In this document: positions 41,101 through 51,099 of the stretch, piece by piece
How the letters are laid out: each line of letters opens with the position of its first letter
How positions within the stretch are numbered: position 1 is the first letter of the stretch
Assembly: GCF_963678635.1 (NCBI RefSeq)
Contig: NC_087063.1
Coordinates: 20,652,701 to 20,716,700 of the forward strand
Origin: Symsagittifera roscoffensis
Lineage: Eukaryota > Xenacoelomorpha > Acoela > Convolutidae
Length of the DNA stretch: 64,000 nt
Direction of reading: 5' to 3'
Position numbers and translations under genes: made by a program
The notes under the pieces: generated by a model
The model's input: only the letters and a program-made list of their open reading frames with translations
The model's database searches: none
What the model was told of the DNA's origin: nothing

Positions 41101-44100
41101 TAACTCATATAATAGATCGAACTATAACAGACCAAACAATAATTACCAAAACAGATCGCGAAATAATTCACAAAATCGACACTCAAGTTATAATAATCGT
41201 TATAGAAATTATTCCCAATCACCACACCGGAATAATAATAACTATAATAATTCTAATAATCGCCACAGAAGTAGTACACCTAAACATCAAAGACATATTA
41301 ATCAAGTACAATCTAATCCAGAAACAACATCAGACCCTCCAGGTATTGATGACACAGTAACTGATACGTTACAACTCAACCAAATAAACTGTGGATCATC
41401 AGATTCAGAAAGCGATGCAGAAAACACTCTCTCCATCAACATGATAAAAGTCGAAAATGACTATGAACCTGTTATATATGAAGAACCTTTTTCATCACAC
41501 ATATATGAGAATCAATCAGAACTCCTTCACAATTATTATATTGAACCCGTCCATTCCACACCGACGACACAAAAAACTAATGAAATTAACACTACAAACC
41601 AACCCAATGAGAAAGAAAAAACAAATTGCTTGAATACAAATCACATCTATCAAAACATACAAAAAGAACAACCCAAAGAAAAAATTTGGACAATACCATT
41701 TCTTTTGGAAAGTCCAAAAAGCAAAGAATTTCAACCACCAGATCTTGAAATTGATTTTTTAATTGATTCAGGAGCAGAATCAAATATAATAAACATTCCC
41801 ACATGGAATGAAATAAAAACCTTACACCCAAAGCTAACACCTCTTGAAACCTCCAGCAAACTAGCAACAGCACAAGGATCAACATTAATAAACTACGGAA
41901 AAATTCAATTATTTCTTCTCCCCACAAGAACAATGGAGCAAAACAAAATTTTAACCAAACCATTTAAACAAATATTCCATATCACTGATATTAAACACAA
42001 TATCATTGGAATACCATTTATCTCTAAATATATACCAACAATCAACATCTTGAATAGTAAAATATTAATCAAAGATAAATATACAAAAACAAAAGACACA
42101 TCCCTAACATTTTTTCAAAGATTAAATAAACAACCACCATTTTTTTCAAAATTTTACCCAATATATAACCAACAAAGAAAACACTTGAAACCACTATCAG
42201 GAAACATCTATAATTTTTCAATCAAACAAGTTCACCAATATGATAAAAAACAAAACAAACAAAAATTTTATATGTCAGATTTTGAATTCAAACCTATTCA
42301 TAAGTTTTTCAAAATCACAATCTCATCAATAAAATATTTGAAAAACTCGAATTCAGATATTATTTCCTTACATGTATACAACAATACACCTTACCAAGTA
42401 ACATTACCTTTAGGACTTTTAGGCTATTGCGAAACCAACGCTACAATATCACCAATACACGAAAAAGCATATCGTGTAAAAAATATACTTCAATTATTAG
42501 ATATTTGCCAATCCACAATCCTTAATGAAGAATTATCTATAAATAATATAATAAGTAACGAAAACAGAAATACGGATTATTCCACAAAAACCCCATATTT
42601 CAAACCTACATTCAACATAAGTAACTACACAGAGAATCAACAGAAATTTTTAACAATGTTTAATTTCCAACATTCACAAATAACACAAGACGAATTTGAA
42701 AAACTAGCAAAACAGCTAATTAAATATTCATCAGTCTATGCAACATCCAAATTTGATGTTGGCAAAATCAGCTCATCACTACATCTCCCATTAAAACCAG
42801 ACGCAGTTTTCAAAAAACAAAGACCAAGTAAAGTACCAATTCACTTACACGATAAAGTGAACAGATTACTCGACATTTTAGAACAATACAACATTATATC
42901 ACCAGTAAACAAACAGGAACAACCAAAAGGCAACACATTTATCAACCCTGTTATCATTCTAGCCAAAGGAGAATCATTAAAAATTGTTCTCGATGCTAGA
43001 TACCTCAACTCACTCATAGATGAATCAAAGTGTAATTGGCCCATTGAACCAATACAAGTTATTTTAACAAAAATAAACGGAAAATACTTTACCACCGCCG
43101 ATATGAATAGTGCATATAATCAAATGCCATTAGATGAACAATCACGACGCTTAACACAATTTGTTATTGGAAATCAACAATACGAATTCAACCGCTTATT
43201 CTATGGAATATCCATAGGACCAGCAGCATTTTCAGCTTTTATGAGCAAAATTTTTCGACCACTAATACTCAAGAAAAATGCAATCACCTATTTAGACGAT
43301 GTTTTTATGCAATCACAAACAAAAGAGGAAATGTTCAATGTTTTAGAACAATATCACCAAATACTTCAGAACGAAAATCTGAAGGCCGCCCCCGATAAAT
43401 CACACTTCTTTTTGACAAAAGTTAAATTCTTAGGGCATAATATAGAAAGAAAAACAATCACTCCATTGAAATCACGTATAGACGCTATTCAAAAACTCCA
43501 ACCACCAACAAATAAAAAGAAAATCCAAGAATTCCTTGGAATGCTAAACTTTTTAAGCAAATATGTTTATAAAATGCAATTATATCTACGACCATTCTAT
43601 AACATACTTAGACAACAAAATAATTTTGAATGGAATATAGAACATCAAGCACGATTTGAAGAAATTAAAAAACTTCTAACTGAACAAATTTCAAACACAA
43701 TTCCAGATTCAAATCAACCATTTTATGCAATGTGCGATGCTTCGAACTTTGGCATCGGCGCAGCATTATTACAATCACATAATAGTACAAATAAAATGAA
43801 CCTCATATCAGCAAATTCTCGATTATTCACTCAAGCAGAACTACGACTCTCAACTCTAATGAGAGAATGTACAGCCATAATATATACACTAACAGAATAT
43901 GAATTTCTGATACTTGGATCAAAACATCCCACAGTTCTATTCACAGACCATAAACCAATCATCTTTCTTTTTACACAAAAGTCTAATCCAAACCACCGAG
44001 TTTATAGATTTCAACTCATTTTAATGAAATTCCCAAACTTACATATAGTTTGGACCGCAGGAAAAAATCTTGCATTACCAGACACCTTAAGTCGAAATAC

Positions 44101-46321
44101 GCCACCTGAATTACTTACACGAAAAACCACAGTTGAAATACCCAAAAACATAAAATTCTACCTTGCAGAAAATGAAACATCACCCCGATTGGAATGCAAA
44201 TATGCAGTAAAAACTGACGTTGAACAATCACAAATAAATAATTTACAACATTTCCCACTTTATTTAGATTGTCAAAATAATCACTATGAAGTTGATCTAC
44301 TTGGAACATCAACTTTCAAACCAATCCCATATTCACAATGGATAAAAAACCACCCCCAACAAAAAAGAATAAAACAACACCCGCCTAAAAAAGACCATTT
44401 TCCACTAATTGAAAAAGAAAATTTGACTGATAAAATAAACTTATCAGGACCACAAACAAACGATTCAAAATACACAATAAATCAAGTTTTTGACCTCCAT
44501 GACCCACTTAACACAATACCCTTATCTAAATTAGAAATTGAAAACATTTTTCTCCCCCCAACAGAAACAATTACAATTTCAACACTGAAACAATATCAAA
44601 ACCTTGACCCAGTAATTCGACAACTGAAATCATGGCACAAATATAAAACTAAACCTATCAAAGCAGATTCAACTATTCTAGGAAACAAAACACTCCTCCG
44701 ATATTTTCGAAAATTCAACAATACAACAATTAACGAAAACACAGACCTTCTAGAATACAAACTAAATGAATCTACAGCTCCCTGTCTCCCTTTAAGTATG
44801 ATTCTTATAGCTTTTAATATTTCACATACACAAAATATTAAAGGACACTCTGGATCAGAAAAAACATATTCAAATTTTATACAAAACTTTTATTTCCCAA
44901 ATGCACCAATTTGGATAAAAGTACTATGCAATGACTGTATAGTATGTCAACTAAATAAACCTTACCCAAATCAAAAACAAATAGCACAAAAACAAGATTT
45001 TAAAGGACAAAGTCTGTACTTTAATCATCGTATCTCATTTGATACCAAAGGACCAATTTCACCCTCATCCGAAGGAAACTCCTACATTATGGTAATTGTT
45101 GACGCATTTACACATTATGTAGCACTTAACCCAGTACCACATTGTAACGCTTATTACGCTTACACAACACTCTATGAACACTGGATAGCAAAATTCGGAC
45201 TACCAGAAATTTTAGTTACAGACAACGGTACAGAATTCATAAATAATGAAATCATCACACTATGTCATTTATATAACATTAAACACAAACCACGTACATC
45301 TCACGCACCTTGGACAAACGGCTTAGTCGAAGGTATGAACCGTTCATTACAAGAATATCTCAGATGTATCATCAATGGAAATGATACAAGATATACCGAA
45401 TGGTCAGCAGATGTAAAACTATTTCCCTTAGCATATAATTCACAAATCACGACAACTTTAGGAATGTCACCATATGAAATGGTTTTTAACCAAAAGCCAC
45501 GCAAACCAATAATGTTTACAGCAAACTCTCATAAAAACGCACAAGGTTATTGTCAACCAAATAAAGACTCAATTTGTTATAACCTACCATTACATACACA
45601 CGATGAAGATCATTTTCATCACCCACAAATTCTTAAATTAGCCTCCGGTACACACACCGAATGGATTTTAAACAGAGATAAAAAACACAATGAAATTTAC
45701 CAAAAGGTAACAAAAAAGTTGTTACAAAGGCAAAATATTAATGAACAAATAAATTCACGCTTTACACCAGCCTCCGATTTAAAAATTGGAACATTTGTTT
45801 TAATACCCAATTTTAATACTCAAAAAGGAATTTCAAAAAATTTACAACCCGTTCGTAAAGGACCATACCAAATAATTGCAAAACCCACTGATGTCACATA
45901 TAAAATCACCGACTCAGATAAAAAAGAAATCGTTCAACACCGAAATAACCTATTACCTTATTATCCAAAAGAATACGCACTCCGCGAACTAACTCAATTA
46001 TATTCTTTTACAGGTTTAAAAGTTATTCAAAATAACCCACATACGGACAACATAACAAAGGAACAAAATGATATTCACCTCGGAAATCAAAATACAAAAT
46101 CAAACACCACAAAAAACAATACAAAAAATCTCGATCAAACTACATCTCAAAAAGAAAGAAAAAATAGAAAAATGACAGAACAAATAATACCCCAAAAACA
46201 AATCGACAAATCAGAACATAGAGAGTCTTCACGACTTAGAAATCAACCACGTAAAAATTATAAAGTATTCATCCCACAATCTAAAATATTAAAGAAAGTT
46301 GAATTTCAAAAACAACCTTAA
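38075..46321 (+). CDS. Gag-Pol polyprotein of element 1 (2,748 aa, intact)
   Basis: This is a single uninterrupted frame. Residues 1 to about 600 are an unusual N-terminal extension: folded first 200, then Asn/Gln/Pro/Thr-rich. About 600-800 is a retrotransposon Gag/capsid domain (FTGTDPEYSVEDYL ... GAAQKWFSVLP). A CCHC zinc knuckle (CNYCRRYGHSISEC) lies near 844, followed by a ~190-residue Asn/Arg/Ser/Tyr-rich tract. Protease LIDSGAESNII is near 1230. RT has TTADMNSAYNQMPL, and YLDDVFM near 1739. RNase H MCDASNFGIGAALL is near 1887. The integrase HHCC finger (GHSGSEKTY ... CNDCIVCQ) is near 2258-2295. The catalytic D, D, E lie in SFDTKGPI, VTDNGTEFINN and GLVEGMNRSL (about 2322, 2380, 2418). 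All catalytic residues are present, so it could be active. Gag and Pol are in one frame with no visible recoding stop. Confidence 0.95.
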   Translation: MSSTHTPGEESPDDDDIFPFIVDATTDRGQHIFCKNLLLNLFEPGISPCKTEFPDVKIKRQIIDHYLKDICNLTKQYGIYSIEFSSPNQNHSKYIIQTDDLDLEFSKVFSEYIKSIQYHNSQRANSIFTNEVFAIIYSYISILENEIQIPNVSPTETSKHIRVRHEITLLSSFLNIIKENFTKDEVSQHTKHDLQKILAWFIIDYFTHNIDLISQARKNFRPQNSNDDTAITEQSDYVWDPEWSHPAFINFPQSISSQAISTISYVRDYVRVIPLTIDATPLNYNTFLPDMQNNSLNSTVIHNENLNGTRNLTQQDIQTPSHFINEEIVHTTTTQQSISPIRPNLTKPRNTNPSQTQVTLQSTVKPSVAPKYSHMDYQTYRPMTIPPKTRKTFTRNNFADHNYNYTHPSKTNYQPRKNFSNYTRSRNWDNPMAPPNSVNFQTNLHPPQDRSENYPFFQQNKNKKQTSYQMDYLSSDDDFLQPDIFTPYNQEYRGQGIQKPHTYHRIFSPQPIDTQNQQPIQQQNPINTQSFQPIQQQNPMIANSYQPAQMQNEIPLPYYLQQHEITRNQLSNFSQMPNAAESLQMTMNPYLMGGSSITSNKPLMVFTGTDPEYSVEDYLNAVTANLILNIGPEPINTPLHQNWIHRRTALIQTTLDGAAQKWFSVLPIEIKSNWKRFTQEFSKMFDSERNKQQQRVLCNEIRRLPNETIKQLAVRIETLVRKAYSLNTHDYKNTKMTEILMMTLTPQLRKIAIKKRASHPSSIREPDLDFRKLVDKLEQAEITMKLEETENLKLQYVNRIETASTNINNIQESDTDLVEKITEILNIYEKHPNFKGKPSFKKWCNYCRRYGHSISECRQKQQDNQNKPQKYKEPNKSFYQYMKKDQNLPNKTVYSNNSSGKPLPNNTNYTRNQSPYNSSYRGRSPERRNTHNSSQNHYNRPNSRNNYSRSHSNTQRFVSRSNSQSRNNYYPNNQSRNSSYNRNRNYSNNRNRSYSNNRNQTYPNNQSRNNSYNRSNYNRPNNNYQNRSRNNSQNRHSSYNNRYRNYSQSPHRNNNNYNNSNNRHRSSTPKHQRHINQVQSNPETTSDPPGIDDTVTDTLQLNQINCGSSDSESDAENTLSINMIKVENDYEPVIYEEPFSSHIYENQSELLHNYYIEPVHSTPTTQKTNEINTTNQPNEKEKTNCLNTNHIYQNIQKEQPKEKIWTIPFLLESPKSKEFQPPDLEIDFLIDSGAESNIINIPTWNEIKTLHPKLTPLETSSKLATAQGSTLINYGKIQLFLLPTRTMEQNKILTKPFKQIFHITDIKHNIIGIPFISKYIPTINILNSKILIKDKYTKTKDTSLTFFQRLNKQPPFFSKFYPIYNQQRKHLKPLSGNIYNFSIKQVHQYDKKQNKQKFYMSDFEFKPIHKFFKITISSIKYLKNSNSDIISLHVYNNTPYQVTLPLGLLGYCETNATISPIHEKAYRVKNILQLLDICQSTILNEELSINNIISNENRNTDYSTKTPYFKPTFNISNYTENQQKFLTMFNFQHSQITQDEFEKLAKQLIKYSSVYATSKFDVGKISSSLHLPLKPDAVFKKQRPSKVPIHLHDKVNRLLDILEQYNIISPVNKQEQPKGNTFINPVIILAKGESLKIVLDARYLNSLIDESKCNWPIEPIQVILTKINGKYFTTADMNSAYNQMPLDEQSRRLTQFVIGNQQYEFNRLFYGISIGPAAFSAFMSKIFRPLILKKNAITYLDDVFMQSQTKEEMFNVLEQYHQILQNENLKAAPDKSHFFLTKVKFLGHNIERKTITPLKSRIDAIQKLQPPTNKKKIQEFLGMLNFLSKYVYKMQLYLRPFYNILRQQNNFEWNIEHQARFEEIKKLLTEQISNTIPDSNQPFYAMCDASNFGIGAALLQSHNSTNKMNLISANSRLFTQAELRLSTLMRECTAIIYTLTEYEFLILGSKHPTVLFTDHKPIIFLFTQKSNPNHRVYRFQLILMKFPNLHIVWTAGKNLALPDTLSRNTPPELLTRKTTVEIPKNIKFYLAENETSPRLECKYAVKTDVEQSQINNLQHFPLYLDCQNNHYEVDLLGTSTFKPIPYSQWIKNHPQQKRIKQHPPKKDHFPLIEKENLTDKINLSGPQTNDSKYTINQVFDLHDPLNTIPLSKLEIENIFLPPTETITISTLKQYQNLDPVIRQLKSWHKYKTKPIKADSTILGNKTLLRYFRKFNNTTINENTDLLEYKLNESTAPCLPLSMILIAFNISHTQNIKGHSGSEKTYSNFIQNFYFPNAPIWIKVLCNDCIVCQLNKPYPNQKQIAQKQDFKGQSLYFNHRISFDTKGPISPSSEGNSYIMVIVDAFTHYVALNPVPHCNAYYAYTTLYEHWIAKFGLPEILVTDNGTEFINNEIITLCHLYNIKHKPRTSHAPWTNGLVEGMNRSLQEYLRCIINGNDTRYTEWSADVKLFPLAYNSQITTTLGMSPYEMVFNQKPRKPIMFTANSHKNAQGYCQPNKDSICYNLPLHTHDEDHFHHPQILKLASGTHTEWILNRDKKHNEIYQKVTKKLLQRQNINEQINSRFTPASDLKIGTFVLIPNFNTQKGISKNLQPVRKGPYQIIAKPTDVTYKITDSDKKEIVQHRNNLLPYYPKEYALRELTQLYSFTGLKVIQNNPHTDNITKEQNDIHLGNQNTKSNTTKNNTKNLDQTTSQKERKNRKMTEQIIPQKQIDKSEHRESSRLRNQPRKNYKVFIPQSKILKKVEFQKQP

Positions 46322-46915
46322 ATTCTACATTTAAAAATCTTTGCACCTCTGAAACATTTTACACTTTCATTTTTCAAGATAACATGCTGATAAACACGCA
46401 GCGATTCTAGTTCAAAATTAGCCAATAGGATTCATCCAATCCGTCACCTTCTATAACTTTAACACAAACCAACTAGACGAAAAATATTAAACTCCAGGCA
46501 TATCTATAACTATAACTCTACGACCTCCAGGTCAAAAATAAGCAAACCACTCCAACTTGACAACTAAAATAAATATCACCATAATATCATAACCCTCCCT
46601 TATCTAATAAACCAAAGATCAACAATATTTCCCCAACTCAGCCCTCAAATATCCCCCAAACAAATATGTTAAATTAGCCTAAAGTAAAAGAACGACCATT
46701 TTATTTAGCCTAAAGTATAAAAATCTCAAAAATACCCCAGATCATTTGACAAATGAAAATAAAGACAAAGAAGACCTCCCGATCACCATAAAAATTGCCC
46801 CCAACAATTTTTTACAAAACTCAACCCACTTGTCAAAAAACTAATAAATAATCCGACCACACTTGAAAATTGCCCCAAACAACAAAAAATATTCGATCAC
46901 GAAGCCATTTCTTAA
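46322..46915 (+). other. Element 1 spacer after gag-pol
   Basis: No ORF. Shares words with the corresponding part of element 2 (e.g. 'cctccaggtca', 'ttagcctaaagta'), so it is ancestral to the lineage. Confidence 0.5.
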
Positions 46916-47131
46916 ATGCTCTTCTATCAAACAGTCACTAAAATTATCACAAACCTCAAACAATTTTTTACGATACTTGAAACTTTCATAATATTTCTTT
47001 TTGATATCCTTGAATCTTTTCTAATACTCTTAATCATTTTTTGTAATATTTTTTTAATTTTCTACACTATATTCGAACTATTTCTCCAACTTTCAAAAAC
47101 CCTTGATTATATCCACAGGTACGATTTATAA
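46916..47131 (+). CDS. Small hydrophobic ORF (71 aa)
   Basis: The product is almost wholly hydrophobic (FIIFLFDILESFLILLIIFC then FLIFYTIFELFLQL), consistent with one or two membrane segments. Element 2 has a recognisable shorter counterpart at 63356-63204 (also ending IIFCN-L-F), which argues for a real protein. It overlaps a conserved CAGGTACGA word at 47116-47124 that may be a splice site. Function unknown. Confidence 0.4.
   Translation: MLFYQTVTKIITNLKQFFTILETFIIFLFDILESFLILLIIFCNIFLIFYTIFELFLQLSKTLDYIHRYDL
47116..47124 (+). promoter_or_regulatory. Conserved splice-site-like word upstream of the env block
   Basis: CAG|GTACGA lies 25 bp before the ATG at 47143. The same word occurs at the same place in element 2 (about 63136-63148, minus strand). 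A C/T-richer stretch precedes it in both, so it could be the 3' splice acceptor for a subgenomic env-region mRNA; it also fits a donor. Confidence 0.4.
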
Positions 47132-47142
47132 AACTTGTCTAA

Positions 47143-47319
47143 ATGATACGAACTATTTTCAGTAGAACTGATATTTTTGTACTATTTGTAATTTTCATAA
47201 CATTTCTATCATCCCTCATTTTGACTATATGCAAATGTATAAAGAAAGCAATCATCACATTCGCTCTAGCAACAATCCTCCTAATTCTTTTCTTAGAAGA
47301 ATACTTTAATAAACATTAA
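47143..47319 (+). CDS. 58-aa membrane protein conserved in both elements
   Basis: The ATG at 47143 opens MIRTIFSRTDIFVLFVIFIT..., with a strong transmembrane segment followed by a Cys/Lys cluster (CKCIKK) and a second hydrophobic stretch ending EEYFNKH. Element 2 encodes a clear relative at 63117-62935 (MIRIIFSRTDIFLLF..., CKCTKKG, EEHYNKH). Conservation of both ends in an otherwise diverged region supports coding. Perhaps a small viroporin-like or regulatory protein; function unknown. Confidence 0.6.
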   Translation: MIRTIFSRTDIFVLFVIFITFLSSLILTICKCIKKAIITFALATILLILFLEEYFNKH

Positions 47320-47339
47320 CTTTTTCACTAAAAGAATAG

Positions 47340-48466
47340 ACCAAAAAGCTATCAAAAATTGCTACCCAAAAGTCCCCAAGTCAGTCTTCACCGACATCAT
47401 CCCAAGATAACCCAACAACACCTTCAACTACCAATAATCCTCAAACATCTACACGAATTTCCTTTCAAGATAACCCATACACTTTTGAAGAACGACACGC
47501 TCGTTTATCAGAACCACTAGAACCAGTTCAACGACAAGCACCTCTAAGCGAACCAACATATAACTTATACCCAACACTACCACAAGAATTAAGTAGAATA
47601 AGAAATCCTAGTCAAAACCAAAATACAGTCGAAATAAATAGACAAATTATACATCCTCGACGGAACAGGAATTTTCTAACTCCCCGAGTTCATTTTGATA
47701 TACCTCAATCCCCATCACAAAACACTCCAGAAAACCCCATTGGTATATTACCAGAAACCCCTACGCTTCTTTCACAACGTAGCACCTCAAGCCTACCATC
47801 AGATTACTTAGGTTCAACACCAACATCTGAACGTGAAAATCCCTTTAACCCCCCAAACCAGGCATCACGACTACCATATTGGACAACACATTCATTTACA
47901 CAAGGTGAATTAAATTTAGTCAATGATCCAATAGATATTTCTACGGATACAACAACATCCTCATCACTACCAGAAACATTATCACTACCATCAACACCAT
48001 CAATAAGCCAGATTTCACCACCACCTTTTAACTTAAATTTTCCAAATAATCTCGACGCCAGATATCGAGAACAATCATCAACAAATATCCCTTTAAGGCT
48101 AGATTGGAATACATTTACAGCCCCTCCACCATTATTTGGACAACATCTAGAAAGTAATCGCCTCCACAACTGGGCACTTAATAGATTACAATACCGACAA
48201 GACATTCACGACGATATCCGTGATCACAATATCCAAATACTCCAACAAAACAGTTTACAATTAAAGTTTGAAATCACAGTTAAATTAAACAACATTACTC
48301 AACATCCCTACCCATTAAACCCACCAAACATAACAGCTCAATCACTACCACCACCATTTATAACCATTGAAGTAATATATAAATACGACAGATATACCAA
48401 AAAGACAATTGGTTACATCTTATTTTATAACCCATACTCAGGATTATCATACACATGTATATTCTA
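47340..48466 (+). CDS. Methionine-less Pro/Ser/Thr-rich ORF preceding env (~375 codons)
   Basis: The frame is open from just after a TAG at 47337-47339 to the TAA at 48464-48466 and contains no ATG anywhere. The N-terminal two thirds is Pro/Ser/Thr/Asn-rich with a distinct block FQDNPYTFEERHARLSEP. The last 100 residues look folded (LKFEITVKLNNI ... KTIGYILFYNPYSGL). Element 2 has the same start (IANQPPP..., same FEERHARLSEP block) and also no ATG. The frame overlaps the env ATG by 12 bp. It must be expressed by splicing to an upstream start, frameshifting, or non-AUG initiation. GAATAG|ACC at 47334-47342 could be an acceptor. No family recognised. Confidence 0.6.
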
Positions 48467-51099
48467 AAATTATTAATTTTTCTCCAACTCCTTTTTCTAG
48501 TAATCTCAAATCAAAACATAAACCCTTCTCCCCGCACAGGACCCCAAGATTTATTAGTAACACATTACGATTGTGAAGAAAACGAACAAAAAACACTACA
48601 CAAGTATGCAATAAATCAAGTATCACAGTGCGAAACAGAACCCCAAGCCATAGAAACTACAAATGTCATAGCAACACTTTATTCAAAAGCCCGAGCAACT
48701 ACAGTTATAGGATATAAATTCACAGCAACATTTTCTGAAAAGAAAGTACATTGTTCACAAGTCTCAAACGGAAATAAAAACCGACTTGACCATGAATCAT
48801 TCTACCAGAGTAATATAGAACGACTTTTACATCTCAATCCCGAAGATTGTAAAAACGAGTTACTCCGACTAAACATCACAAAAAATAAAAACACAGATAG
48901 AAATTTAGTATATTTCCAAGTTTTTTCAGATTCTGTACATCAAGCAGAACTTGAAAGATATCAAGGACATATAAAATTAGATCAAAAATACCCATACAAC
49001 GGCGCACACGGACGATTAACCTATGACATGCACGATAAACACTGGATACCACACATTGGTATAAATGACCCATCAAACTGCAAAGCAGACACAAAAAATA
49101 AAGGATACCAAGAAATAATGTTTTTCGATTGGAAAATACAACTCGAAAAAATACAACTCACACGAGATTTATCAGACAACACAATGATTTATCAAGGAAT
49201 TAGATTACCTTGTAAAAACGACCAAGGTTATTGCGACCCTACAACCAGAACACAAGCAACAATTGTTTGGTTCCCCGAAGACACATGTACAACATTTCAA
49301 GTAGCAAAAATACACGCTCGTATGATAAAATTTCACGACAAATATTTTATACAATCAATACCATATGAACAAGTAAATCCATTACGAAAAATAAGTTCTA
49401 ATTTTCGAAACATTCATAATATAGAAAAATAAATTAACACGTTTTCAAATATATCAAGAAACAGAACTTGCATGTAAATACAGAAACCCACTTCACAAAA
49501 CACAATACTCTGAAATATTAGTTGAATACGAAAATGGATTCGACATGACCACTGGAAAAATAAAAGTCGACCCATACGCCACAAGTCATCCCCTAAACGA
49601 AGGAACATCATATATACCAGTTAATTTTCAAAAGAATACAGGTCAACCTGGTGGACATTTAAAACCCCAAAACGATCAAAGCACACGTTTACAAGAACTA
49701 TCACTAATGAATAGTACATATTTTGGCAATATCCACTATGATATTCACTTAGATATGAAACTAGACTACACGATTAGCCGAATTTTTCAAGAAATGTCAC
49801 TCTCCGAATTAGAAACATTACACCAACTATGCGAATTAGAAAGAACACAAATATTACAATCACTTGCACTAGCAGTATTAAAAATACCCTACGCAGGATA
49901 TTTACTATCAGGAAATAGATCAAATTTTTTAGACTATGAAGGAAACATCTTATGGTTTTATACTTGTACTAAAAAAGTATCACCACTATACGTTTTTGAA
50001 GATAAACGATGTTATAAAAGAATCCCTATCTTTTATAAGAATAAAGTACATTTCGTTGACACACTTTCACGAAGAACCTATTTCTGGGATACCGCAGTTC
50101 CATGTGGATCAGAAAATAGCCACAACGTAGTACAACTAAACCCTGATGAAGATAAATATTACCTTCTCACCCGATATCCCACATTAATGCAATCACTCAA
50201 AAAATTTTCACCAGAAAGCATTCGCGCTATCGCTCGAAACCCAAATATAGACTTACAATCAATAGGAATATACTCAAAATCAGATATTCAACATCACATT
50301 AGAACACAACAATTCCAGGAATTATTAACACAAATGGACACAATACAAAGAAAATCAATTGACCAAAACTTACGCAAACTTGCCGAAACCGCAGGATTTG
50401 CAGACATCTATACGCAAGACTATAGCGGATATTTTAAAGACATTAAAGATTATATATATCTAAACGGTGAAAAATACCGTCCCCAAGATATATCACCTAT
50501 CAATATTTTTAGCTTTGTTACACTCAAGAATGAAATTCTTGATTTTCTAGGATGGCCCTACTACATCTTAGAAAAACTAACTATTTTATACGCAATGTTT
50601 AACTTTATTGGATTTCTTTTTTCACTCTTAAAAGGAATCTATAACACATGTGCTATACACACACAAGTCAATAGACAAGCAAGTGTAGCACGCATACTAT
50701 TTGCAGGATTTTTTGGAATATTTTCTACATCTATAAACAAAATTCTTTTAGACGCACAAATAAAAGAATATAACACAAAAATAGCAACAAGACAGAACAC
50801 ATACGACGAAGAACATAACAATGCAGACACAACACCAACAGCACCACAGTTACCACCCCTACCACATAACCATCCATTATCCCTAGTCCCACGTAATTTT
50901 CGAAATTTAGCCATAACACATAATAATTTTAGACCAACCATATCACAAAGTCCCATCCAACATATAATATCACAAAGTCCCATCCAACACCCATCAAACA
51001 CACCACTCACAAGATGAAAATACTTATGAACAAATTATAGAACAACCCCATACCACCGCTTTTCAGTCTCAAAATAATAATTTTTTTAGCCCACGATGA
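48455..51099 (+). pseudogene. Env-like glycoprotein gene, two frameshifts
   Basis: This is a retrovirus-like envelope gene. The first frame (48455-49432) starts with a signal peptide (LKLLIFLQLLFLVIS) and a cysteine-rich ectodomain with spaced Cys and N-glycosylation sites. The frame shifts near 49425, continues to about 51000 (the 49545-51017 frame), and shifts again near 51000. The second part has more Cys, then membrane-type segments at about 50570-50640 (YAMFNFIGFLFSLL) and about 50690-50745. A Pro-rich tail follows with ISQSPIQH twice. Element 2 has neither shift at these places (it has a TGA at the first), so the ancestral gene was one ORF ending at a TGA that overlaps the next ATG. The ectodomain layout (an early YDC, a spaced-Cys region, then W-x-x-x-x-x-C before a HARM-type segment) recalls glycoproteins of chuvirus-like origin that occur in some invertebrate retrotransposons; this is inference. 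Confidence 0.65.

Noticed and set aside
38488..46000. Many minus-strand ORFs opposite gag-pol
   Set aside because: Shadows of a single intact 2,748-codon gene with strong A-rich codon bias.
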